A DNA stretch of 10,259 nucleotides from Rhodospirillaceae bacterium (GTDB lineage Bacteria; Pseudomonadota; Alphaproteobacteria; Micavibrionales; UBA2020): the NCBI GenBank assembly GCA_003524565.1, contig DQGU01000162.1, forward strand, positions 1 to 10,259, in the 5' to 3' direction. Both the position numbers and the translations under genes were made by a program. The notes below the pieces were generated by a model, which did no database searches, was not told the DNA's origin, and saw only the letters and a program-made list of their open reading frames with translations. Positions 1-6,279 of the stretch are shown in pieces. How positions within the stretch are numbered: the first letter of the stretch is position 1; every line of letters starts with the position of its first letter.

Positions 1-60
1 GGCGCCGTCTTAAAAACTTATCCCCGAAATCAGCGCAACCATGGAGGTTCTGCATAAATC

Positions 61-1515
61 ATGACCGATCACGTTCCCGTGTCTTCGACCCCGTACCAAG
101 TGTACGCAAAAATTTCCGGCCCGATTGTTATGATCGGCTTTGGCTCCATCGGCCGCGGTACGCTGCCCCTGATTGAGCGCCATTTCGAATACGACAAGGA
201 ACGTTTCGTTGTCATCGACCCGCAGGATGACGATATCGCGCTTTTGAACGAACGCGGCATCCGCTTTGTGCAAACCCACGTCACCAAGGACAATTACCGC
301 GAATTGCTGACCCCGCTTTTGACCCAAGGCGGCGGGCAGGGTTTTTGCGTCAACCTGTCGGTGGATGTGTCGTCGCTGGACGTCATGAAACTGTGCCGCG
401 AAAACAAAACTTTCTACATCGATACGGTGGTTGAACCGTGGCTGGGCTTTTATTTCGACGAAAGCCTCGGCACCGCAGGGCGCAGCAACTATGCGCTGCG
501 CGAATCCGTGCTGGCGGAACGCCGCAATAATCCGGGCGGCACCACGGCGGTTTCCTGCTGCGGCGCGAACCCGGGCATGGTGTCGTGGTTTGTAAAACAG
601 GCGCTGGTCGATGTCGCCCGCGAAACCGGCGTTAAATTCGATATCCCGACCACGCGCGACGGCTGGGCGCAGCTGATGCAGCAAGTGGGCGTGAAGGGCA
701 TCCACATTGCCGAGCGCGATACCCAGCGCAGCAAAAACCCCAAAAAAATGGGCGTGTTTGTGAATACATGGTCTGTCGAAGGTTTCATTTCCGAAGGTCT
801 GCAGCCGGCGGAACTGGGGTGGGGCAGTCATGAAAAATGGTTCCCGCCCACGGGCAAGCGCCATGAAACCGGCTGCAAGGCTGCGATTTATCTGCTGCAG
901 CCGGGCGCGAATACCCGCGTGCAAAGCTGGTGCCCGACGCCGGGCCCGCAATACGCATTCCTGGTCACGCATAACGAAGCGATTTCGATTGCCGATTATT
1001 ATACCGTCGGCAGCGGCGATACGCCCGCTTATCGCCCGACCTGCCATTACGCCTACCACCCGTCGAACGACGCGGTTTTGTCGGTCCATGAAATGTTCGG
1101 CAGCAGTGGCAATCCGCAAAAACAGCATCACATTCTGGAAGAAGCCGAAATCGTGGACGGCGCGGACGAATTGGGCGTGCTGCTCTATGGCCATGCCAAG
1201 AATGCTTACTGGTACGGCTCGCAGCTGACCATCGAAGAAACGCGCGCGTTGGCGCCATATCAAAACGCGACGGGTTTGCAGGTGACGTCTGCCGTGCTTG
1301 CGGGCATGGTCTGGGCGCTTGAAAACCCCGAAGCTGGCATCGTCGAGACGGACGAGATGGATTATCAGCGCTGCCTCGACATCCAGAAACAATATCTGGG
1401 CAAGATAGCGGGTTATTATACCGACTGGACGCCGCTCAAAAACCGCCCCGGCCTTTTCGCCGAAGACATCGACGAAAGCGACCCGTGGCAGTTCCGCAAT
1501 ATTCTGGTGCGTTAA
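61..1515 (+). CDS. hss: Homospermidine synthase
   Basis: This 484-residue protein matches bacterial homospermidine synthase, which makes sym-homospermidine from putrescine and/or spermidine using NAD+ as a bound redox cofactor in the cytoplasm. The sequence shows a Rossmann dinucleotide-binding turn GFGSIG (residues 26-31) followed by an acidic V-I-D-P segment near 51-54. It also has the family-like stretches DTVVEPW (121-127), CGANPG (167-172), HIAERDTQ (215-222) and WGSHEKW (254-260). The last of these lies in the region where the family has an active-site tryptophan. The length is close to the usual 470-490. The ATG at 61 is preceded by GGAGG (43-47), a rather long 13-base spacing. The gene stands alone: its upstream neighbour lies outside the window and a strong terminator follows. 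Homospermidine is a characteristic polyamine of many alphaproteobacteria, so this is probably the cell's main route to a triamine. I am confident of the family; the preferred substrate is inferred. Confidence 0.95.
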   Translation: MTDHVPVSSTPYQVYAKISGPIVMIGFGSIGRGTLPLIERHFEYDKERFVVIDPQDDDIALLNERGIRFVQTHVTKDNYRELLTPLLTQGGGQGFCVNLSVDVSSLDVMKLCRENKTFYIDTVVEPWLGFYFDESLGTAGRSNYALRESVLAERRNNPGGTTAVSCCGANPGMVSWFVKQALVDVARETGVKFDIPTTRDGWAQLMQQVGVKGIHIAERDTQRSKNPKKMGVFVNTWSVEGFISEGLQPAELGWGSHEKWFPPTGKRHETGCKAAIYLLQPGANTRVQSWCPTPGPQYAFLVTHNEAISIADYYTVGSGDTPAYRPTCHYAYHPSNDAVLSVHEMFGSSGNPQKQHHILEEAEIVDGADELGVLLYGHAKNAYWYGSQLTIEETRALAPYQNATGLQVTSAVLAGMVWALENPEAGIVETDEMDYQRCLDIQKQYLGKIAGYYTDWTPLKNRPGLFAEDIDESDPWQFRNILVR

Positions 1516-1539
1516 GCATCAGAAAGCGTCTGCATAAGC

Positions 1540-1571
1540 AAAAGCCGCACCCGACAAGGTGCGGCTTTTTG
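1540..1571. terminator. Bidirectional intrinsic terminator between hss and the SDR gene
   Basis: A perfect 11-bp stem (1540-1550 with 1559-1569, core AAGCCGCAC) encloses an 8-base loop. A-run and T-run sequences flank it, so both strands read as GC-rich hairpin plus U-tract. It lies 24 bases after the hss stop and 14 bases beyond the end of the convergent dehydrogenase gene, so it can end both transcripts. Confidence 0.88.
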
Positions 1572-1584
1572 CATGCGTGTTTGT

Positions 1585-2340
1585 TTAAGAGCCAGGCTTT
1601 TTCGGCGCGCGCGCCAGAATGCGGTCGCCCAGCCACAACGGCAGCGCGGCGACAAGGCGCGACAGAATAAGCATCGGCAGCGGGAAGGCGATGCGCGCGC
1701 GGTTTTTGTCGATGCCTTTTTTGATGCAGGCGGCGGCTTCGTCGGCGTCCATCAAAAACGGCATGGTGAAATTGTTCACATCCGTCAGCGGTGTTTTGAT
1801 GAAGCCCGGGAATATCACCGATACCTTGATGCCATCGGGCGCCAGCAGCGGGCGCAGCGCCTCGCCCAGTGCCCGCACCGCCATTTTGCTGACGCTATAG
1901 GCGGGGGCGTTTGGCATGCCGCGCCAGCCGGCCATGGAACTCATGAGCGCGATATGTCCGCTTTTGCGCGTCTTCATGCGCTCAATCAGCGGCATGACGG
2001 TGTGCAGCGTGCCGTCCAGATTGGTGTGCATGATGCCGTAAAATCCTGCGCCCGCGCTGCTGCCGCCCGAAATGCCGGCATTGGCAATCACGATATCGAT
2101 GGGGTGGGCATCGTCCCATTTTTCGATTTGCGCCTCGAAGCCGAGGCGGTCTGTGACCGGCACGGTGCTGATATCGGCCTCCGCCCCGCGGGTGCGGCAA
2201 TCGCTGGCCACGCGCTCCAGCCGGTTCAGGTCGCGGCCTGTCAGCAAAAGCCGCGTGCCGCGCGCGGCATAGGCGAGGGCGAGGGCATGGCCGATGCCGC
2301 TGGATGCGCCGGTAATCAGAACGGTCTTTTTATTTGTCAT
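1585..2340 (-). CDS. SDR family NAD(P)-dependent oxidoreductase
   Basis: This 251-residue classical short-chain dehydrogenase/reductase has the full set of family motifs. These are the cofactor-binding TGASSGIG (10-17), NAG (87-89), structural/catalytic Asn107, Ser135 and the Y148-x3-K152 catalytic pair, with PGFIKT (178-183) after it. The Arg at 36 following the second strand, in T-G-R-D, hints at NADP(H) preference, which is inference. The C-terminal 40 residues carry a hydrophobic stretch (P-L-P-M-L-I-L-S-R-L-V-A-A-L-P-L-W-L), suggesting membrane association or a substrate pocket for a lipid-like molecule. The substrate cannot be named from sequence. The ATG at 2340 is followed directly by the beta strand of the fold, so the start is secure, though the ribosome binding site is weak. 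The gene is transcribed alone, divergent from gmk and convergent with hss. Confidence 0.92.
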   Translation of the reverse strand: MTNKKTVLITGASSGIGHALALAYAARGTRLLLTGRDLNRLERVASDCRTRGAEADISTVPVTDRLGFEAQIEKWDDAHPIDIVIANAGISGGSSAGAGFYGIMHTNLDGTLHTVMPLIERMKTRKSGHIALMSSMAGWRGMPNAPAYSVSKMAVRALGEALRPLLAPDGIKVSVIFPGFIKTPLTDVNNFTMPFLMDADEAAACIKKGIDKNRARIAFPLPMLILSRLVAALPLWLGDRILARAPKKPGS

Positions 2341-2377
2341 ATCGTAAATCTTTCAGAGCTGCGGCGGGGCTGCGTGC

Positions 2378-2406
2378 TTGTATCCGGCGGGGGTGCGGGT
2401 TATAAC
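2378..2406 (+). promoter_or_regulatory. Candidate sigma-70 promoter of gmk
   Basis: TTGTAT (2378-2383) and TATAAC (2401-2406) are separated by 17 bases. The -10 box matches the consensus at five of six positions and the -35 box at three. Transcription would begin near 2413, leaving a leader of about 36 bases before the gmk ATG. The site lies in the 108-bp gap between the divergent SDR gene and gmk. I see no comparably good promoter for the opposite strand. Confidence 0.5.
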
Positions 2407-2448
2407 AAGTCTCCAGCAAGATTCTCACAGCGCAAGTGTAAAAGAAAG

Positions 2449-3120
2449 ATGATGGCAGCAGCAAGCATCACGACGTTTCCCGCACCCAAGGCTTCGACGC
2501 TGAAGCGTCGCGGGATTATGCTGGTGCTGGCATCCCCGCCCGGCGGCGGCAAGACCACGGTCAGCCGCGCGATTGCCGAACAAGATGCGCAAACCATGAT
2601 TTCTGTATCCGCCACCACCCGCGCCATGCGCCCGGGCGAAGTGGACGGCACCCATTACTATTTCGTCAGCCGCGAAAACTTCGAAGAGCAAATCGCCAAA
2701 GGCGACATGCTGGAACACGCGCTGGTTTATAACAACTACCTCTATGGCACGCCGCGCGCGCCGGTTGAAAAGGCCTTGAGCGAAGGCCGCGACGTGCTGT
2801 TCGACATCGACTGGCAAGGCAACCGCAAGCTGAGCGAAACCGCGCCCGCCGATGTGGTTTCCGTCTTTTTGCTGCCGCCGTCGTGGACGACGCTGGCCGA
2901 CCGCTTGCATGGACGTAAGCAGGACAGCGAAGAGGAAATCGAACGCCGCCTCGGCAAGGCGCGCGACGAGATTTCCCACTACAGGGAATTCGACTACGTC
3001 ATCGTCAACAACGACCTGCAAGACACGATTGCGCAGGTGCGCGCCATTCTGGAGGCGGAGCGTACGCGCCGCACGCGCCTGATGGATGTTGATGCTTTTG
3101 TCGAAACGCTGAAGCCGTAA
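2449..3120 (+). CDS. gmk: Guanylate kinase
   Basis: Guanylate kinase phosphorylates GMP to GDP with ATP, an essential step in purine nucleotide synthesis. From the ATG at 2449 the protein is 223 residues, near the usual 205-220. The P-loop is at 29-36 and is followed by the GMP-binding stretch ISVSATTRAMRPGE (51-64) with H-Y-Y-F (69-72). Next come YGTP (99-102), FDIDWQG (118-124), the lid region with R-K-Q-D-S-E-E-E-I-E-R-R (156-167) and the closing YVIVNND (183-189). The reading frame stays open far upstream to 1573, but that part is only the antisense of the SDR gene. The twin ATG at 2449/2452 follows an A-rich GAAAG stretch and is the sensible start; it adds about 20 residues before the first strand. 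The P-loop reads SPPGGGKT instead of the common SPSGAGKT/S. The gene ends four bases from the end of rsmA, which reads in the opposite direction. Confidence 0.96.
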   Translation: MMAAASITTFPAPKASTLKRRGIMLVLASPPGGGKTTVSRAIAEQDAQTMISVSATTRAMRPGEVDGTHYYFVSRENFEEQIAKGDMLEHALVYNNYLYGTPRAPVEKALSEGRDVLFDIDWQGNRKLSETAPADVVSVFLLPPSWTTLADRLHGRKQDSEEEIERRLGKARDEISHYREFDYVIVNNDLQDTIAQVRAILEAERTRRTRLMDVDAFVETLKP

Positions 3121-3124
3121 TTTC

Positions 3125-4006
3125 TTATTTTTTCTGAAGCGTTTGCAGGACTTCGGCCATGCGCACGAAGCCGGCGATGTCTATTTCTTCCGCCCGCGCC
3201 GTGCCTGCGATGCCGGATTTTTCCAAAAGCTGCGTTTCATCAACGCCCAGCGATTTCAGGCTTTGGCGCAGCATCTTGCGCCGCTGGCCGAAGGCGGCGG
3301 CGGTCAGGCGTTCCATGACGCCGAGGGGCACGCTGTCCGTACGGTTTTTCTTCGGCACGATATGCACAACGCTGGAGGTCACCTTCGGCGGCGGGGTGAA
3401 GGCGGACGGCGGAATGTCGAATACTTTATACGCATCGCACAGCCACTGCGTGATAACGCTGAGGCGTCCGTAATCCTTGCTGCGCGGTTCGGCCACAATG
3501 CGCTCCGCCACTTCTTTTTGGAACATCAGTGTCATGCTGTCGAACATCTGCGCGTTTTCAAGCCAGTCGAGCAGCAGCACGGTTGCGATGTTATAAGGCA
3601 GGTTCGCCACCAGCGCGCGCGGCGCGGGGCATAGCGCGGCATAATCTATTTTCAGCGCGTCGTCGGGAATAATGCTGAGCGTTCCGTCCGCGACCGCCAC
3701 AAGCGCCGCCAGTGCGGCCACGCAGCGGTCGTCCCGCTCGATGGCATAGACGTGTGCCGCGCCGCTTTTGCACAATGCGCGCGTCAGGCCGCCGGGGCCG
3801 GGGCCGATTTCAATCACGTTTTTGCCGGCAAGGTTGCCCGCGCTGCGCGCAATGCGTCCTGTCAGGTTGAGGTCGAGCAGGAAATTCTGGCCAAGGTTTT
3901 TCTTGGCGTTCAGTTCATACCGCGCAATCGTTTCGCGCAGCGGCGGCAGCGCGTCGATGGCGGTTTCAAGGGGGCTTTCGATGTCGTCAGGCGTCTGCGG
4001 CGTCAT
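3125..4006 (-). CDS. rsmA: 16S rRNA (adenine1518-N6/adenine1519-N6)-dimethyltransferase
   Basis: RsmA (KsgA) dimethylates two adjacent adenines in the 3'-terminal hairpin of 16S rRNA late in 30S assembly, using S-adenosylmethionine. The 293-residue protein has the family opening KKNLGQNFL (36-43), then SAM-binding motif I EIGPGPGGLT (66-75), an acidic E90 for the ribose hydroxyls and D116 near the adenine. The catalytic NLPYNI (135-140) and the C-terminal F-T-P-P-P-K-V (203-209) follow. It is about 20 residues longer than the E. coli protein, mainly through an acidic N-terminal extension before residue 30. The ATG at 4006 lies three bases after the surA stop, with no clear ribosome binding site of its own, so translation is probably coupled to surA. 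It ends four bases from the convergent gmk stop. Confidence 0.96.
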   Translation of the reverse strand: MTPQTPDDIESPLETAIDALPPLRETIARYELNAKKNLGQNFLLDLNLTGRIARSAGNLAGKNVIEIGPGPGGLTRALCKSGAAHVYAIERDDRCVAALAALVAVADGTLSIIPDDALKIDYAALCPAPRALVANLPYNIATVLLLDWLENAQMFDSMTLMFQKEVAERIVAEPRSKDYGRLSVITQWLCDAYKVFDIPPSAFTPPPKVTSSVVHIVPKKNRTDSVPLGVMERLTAAAFGQRRKMLRQSLKSLGVDETQLLEKSGIAGTARAEEIDIAGFVRMAEVLQTLQKK

Positions 4007-4009
4007 TCA

Positions 4010-5170
4010 TCAAAAACGCTGTTCGATGAAAGCGGTCGCGCGCAGGTCGTGCAAATAACGCTCGGCCATTTGCTCCAGCCGCTGCGTGCCAAGGCGCGTG
4101 GCGATTTCTTCGCGGGCGACTTCGCCGGCGGTCGCCTTCGCGGCTTCGGGTGATGCGGCTGCCGAGGGTTCGATAACTTTAGGCGCATCGTTCGATGCCT
4201 GCGGCGGCATCTCGGGCGCGGGGCCTTCGCTGGTCACCAGCGAGGGGCGGGGCTTTTCTTCCGCAGGGGCAGCTTCGGGGGCTGCGGCCGCGCGCGGCGC
4301 GGGCAGGCCTTTCTCGCGCGCATCGCGCAGGAACAGCAGGTGATAACCTTTGTCGGCGCGGATGGGCGCGCTCAGCTGCCCCGGTTTCAGCGCGGCGATG
4401 GCGCTGTTGAGGTCGCCGGACAGCGTGCCTTCTTCAATCCAGCCAAGGTCGCCGCCCGTCGCGGCGCCGGGGGCTTCGGAATATTCGCGCGCGATTTGCG
4501 AAAACGGCGCGCCGCGGCGGATTTCATTTGCCAGTCGCTCTGCCAGTTCGCGGGCGTTTTTCTCGCTCGCCTCGCCTTCGAAAGGCAGGAAAATTTCGGC
4601 GATGCGGAATTCCATGCGGCCGGAGGAGCGTTGCAGACGGTCCACTTCGCTGTCGATTTCGGTTTCTGAAATCACGATTTGCGGGCGCAGCTTGCGGCGC
4701 ACCACTTGCGACCACGCGATTTCGGCGCGGATTTGCTCCTGCAGTGTATCAAGGTTGATGCCCGCGCGTTTCAGCTCTTCGCCGAATTTCTCCGGCTCCA
4801 TCTTGTTTTGCGCGGCGATGCTGGCGAAACCGCGCGCGATGTCGGCATCGGCGACGCGGATGTTGAGCGCGTTTGCTTCCTGCATTTGCAGTTTTTCATC
4901 GACAAGGCGGTACATCGCCTGTTGCAGGACGCGTTGCTTGGCTTCTTCCGGCAGGTTCTTCGGCGCTGCCAGCAGGTAAAGGCGCATGCGGTCTTCGATG
5001 TCGCTGAAGGTAATAATGTCGTCGTTGACCACGGCGGCGATGCCGATGCGGTTTTGCGGCTGCGCGGCGGCGGGCTGCTTTTTGGATTTTGCGGCGGACG
5101 CATCGGCGGGTGCGCCCAGCATAAGGGCGGCGCAGGTGGCGAGCAGGGCAAGGCGAAGTGTCAGCGTCAC
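4010..5170 (-). CDS. surA: SurA-like periplasmic chaperone / peptidyl-prolyl isomerase
   Basis: This is a SurA-family chaperone that escorts outer-membrane proteins through the periplasm. I chose the GTG at 5170 as start (386 residues): it has AAGGA seven bases upstream and is followed by a signal peptide (L-R-L-A-L-L-A-T-C-A-A-L-M-L-G, likely cleavage after A-D-A-S-A near residue 26). The frame extends further upstream to 5377 but only into the antisense-free overlap with the preceding gene. The SurA N-terminal domain spans about 40-160. One parvulin domain spans about 185-284, with T-G-G-D-L-G-W (238-244) and G-Y-H-L-L (275-279). A low-complexity Ala/Pro/Glu linker (about 287-350) then precedes a C-terminal helix (R-Y-L-H-D-L-R, 371-377). 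E. coli SurA has two parvulin domains; only one is present here. The gene is followed immediately by rsmA, as in many proteobacteria, but pdxA is absent between them. Confidence 0.92.
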   Translation of the reverse strand: MTLTLRLALLATCAALMLGAPADASAAKSKKQPAAAQPQNRIGIAAVVNDDIITFSDIEDRMRLYLLAAPKNLPEEAKQRVLQQAMYRLVDEKLQMQEANALNIRVADADIARGFASIAAQNKMEPEKFGEELKRAGINLDTLQEQIRAEIAWSQVVRRKLRPQIVISETEIDSEVDRLQRSSGRMEFRIAEIFLPFEGEASEKNARELAERLANEIRRGAPFSQIAREYSEAPGAATGGDLGWIEEGTLSGDLNSAIAALKPGQLSAPIRADKGYHLLFLRDAREKGLPAPRAAAAPEAAPAEEKPRPSLVTSEGPAPEMPPQASNDAPKVIEPSAAASPEAAKATAGEVAREEIATRLGTQRLEQMAERYLHDLRATAFIEQRF

Positions 5171-5212
5171 GGCGTGTTCCTTGGTTGGTCGTCTGGTTTC
5201 GGCGTTGGCGGC

Positions 5213-5242
5213 ATCATATCGCTGCGGCGCTAGAAATGCCAG
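5213..5242 (-). promoter_or_regulatory. Candidate promoter of surA-rsmA
   Basis: Read on the minus strand, CTGGCA (5242-5237) and TATGAT (5218-5213) are 18 bases apart. The -10 box matches consensus at five positions and the -35 box at four. Transcription would begin near 5206, about 36 bases before the surA GTG. The 100-bp gap before surA contains no clear terminator, so read-through from the upstream gene is also possible. Confidence 0.4.
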
Positions 5243-5270
5243 AGTGTTTTGTTTCCGTAAAGTGCAAAAA

Positions 5271-6221
5271 TCAGCAGGTTTTGCGGTACTTGTCCAAATA
5301 AAGCGGCAAAATACCGCCCAGTGCCGTGGGCTCCAGCCCCAAATCGGCAAAGCCCGGATGCTGGCCGGACACGACATTGTCTTGCTTCAGGCTGCGCACC
5401 TGGTCAACGGTCAGCGGCGGGCGCGGACATATCGCGGCGGCGAAACCCACCGCCGTGGCGAGGGGCGCGGGCAGAGGCACAAAGCATCGCCTGCGGTTCG
5501 TGGCGGCAAGCGTGATGTCCAGAAGTTCGCGGAAGCTGTAAACCTGCGGCCCGCCCAGTTCATACGTTTTGCCCGCATATTTTTCGGGCGCGTCGCTGGC
5601 GGCCACCGTGCGGATGGCGCGGGCGATGTCACCGACATAAACGGGCTGGAATTTCGTGCGCCCGCCCATGACCAGCGGCAGCACGGGGCTTATCCGCGCC
5701 ATGCGGGCGAAGCGGTTGAAAAAGTCATCTTCGGGGCCGAAAACAAGGCTCGGCCGCAAAATGACGGCGCTTGGGAAAGCGCGATGTACGGCGTCTTCGC
5801 CCGCCGCCTTGCTTTGGGCATAGCGCGAAGCCGCCCGCGGCGATGCGCCGATGGCGGAGACGTGCAAAAACTGGCGCACGCCCGCGTCTGCCGCCGCACG
5901 CGCGATACGCTGCGCGGCCAGATGATGCAGGGCGTCGAAACTGTTTTTGCCGCCGCGTTCATAAAGGATGCCAATCAGGTTGATGACATGCGTGCTGCCC
6001 GCAACCGCGCGCGCGACGCTCTGGCTGTCATGCACGTCGCAGGATATCGGCACCACTTGCCCAACGCCGCCGCAGGGCTTCAGCAGGGCCGCGCGCGCAG
6101 GGCTGCGCGTGGCGATGCGAATTTGCGCGGTAGCATCGCTTTGTGCCAGCGTCTGCACGATATGCCGCCCCAAAAAACCCGTGCCGCCAAAAATGGTGAT
6201 GATATTGCGTTTGCGTGCCAT
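5271..6221 (-). CDS. NDUFA9-like NAD(P)-binding protein (complex I accessory-type extended SDR)
   Basis: This 316-residue atypical/extended SDR resembles the NDUFA9 subunit family, accessory proteins of respiratory complex I known from mitochondria and alphaproteobacteria. They bind NADP(H) and help stabilise or assemble the enzyme. The cofactor turn GGTGFLG is at 12-18, followed by R-I-A-T-R (35-39). VSAIGA is at 121-126, a Y134-x3-K138 pair follows, and RPSLVFGPEDDFFNRF (156-171) is typical of this family. QPVYVGDIA (192-200) and ELGGP (221-225) come after it. The ATG at 6221 has a clear GGAAG about six bases upstream. No nuo genes are nearby, so its role in complex I is inferred from family resemblance; a general NAD-dependent epimerase/dehydratase-like function is the alternative. 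It lies 54 bases after the helicase gene on the same strand. Confidence 0.85.
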   Translation of the reverse strand: MARKRNIITIFGGTGFLGRHIVQTLAQSDATAQIRIATRSPARAALLKPCGGVGQVVPISCDVHDSQSVARAVAGSTHVINLIGILYERGGKNSFDALHHLAAQRIARAAADAGVRQFLHVSAIGASPRAASRYAQSKAAGEDAVHRAFPSAVILRPSLVFGPEDDFFNRFARMARISPVLPLVMGGRTKFQPVYVGDIARAIRTVAASDAPEKYAGKTYELGGPQVYSFRELLDITLAATNRRRCFVPLPAPLATAVGFAAAICPRPPLTVDQVRSLKQDNVVSGQHPGFADLGLEPTALGGILPLYLDKYRKTC

Positions 6222-6249
6222 GGCTCTTCCTGAAAAATATTTTGCAGTC

Positions 6250-6279
6250 TTTAAAATAGGCGCCGTTTTATAAAGTCAA
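6250..6279 (-). promoter_or_regulatory. Candidate promoter overlapping the helicase stop codon
   Basis: On the minus strand, TTGACT (6279-6274, five of six consensus bases) and TTTAAA (6255-6250, four of six) are 18 bases apart. The -35 box includes the TGA stop codon of the helicase gene. Transcription would begin near 6243, about 22 bases before the NDUFA9-like ATG. The rest of this short gap is AT-rich, with no terminator hairpin. Confidence 0.4.

Noticed and set aside
10..1392. A 460-codon open frame on the minus strand opposite hss
   Set aside because: It is rich in Arg, His and Ala, has no recognisable motif, and lies antisense to a gene with clear family motifs; it is a codon-bias shadow.
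1573..2448. The long upstream extension of the gmk frame
   Set aside because: This part is the antisense of the SDR gene, shows no domain, and would give a 515-residue guanylate kinase; the ATG at 2449 with its promoter fits the family length.
4986..6233. A 415-codon plus-strand frame opposite surA and the NDUFA9-like gene
   Set aside because: It spans two real genes and their intergenic gap, with shadow-type composition and no motif.
6259..6274. Similarity of this stretch to the first 16 bases of the window (both begin GGCGCCGT and continue AT-rich)
   Set aside because: The match is short and interrupted, in unrelated contexts, and the first copy is cut by the window edge; no repeat can be claimed.
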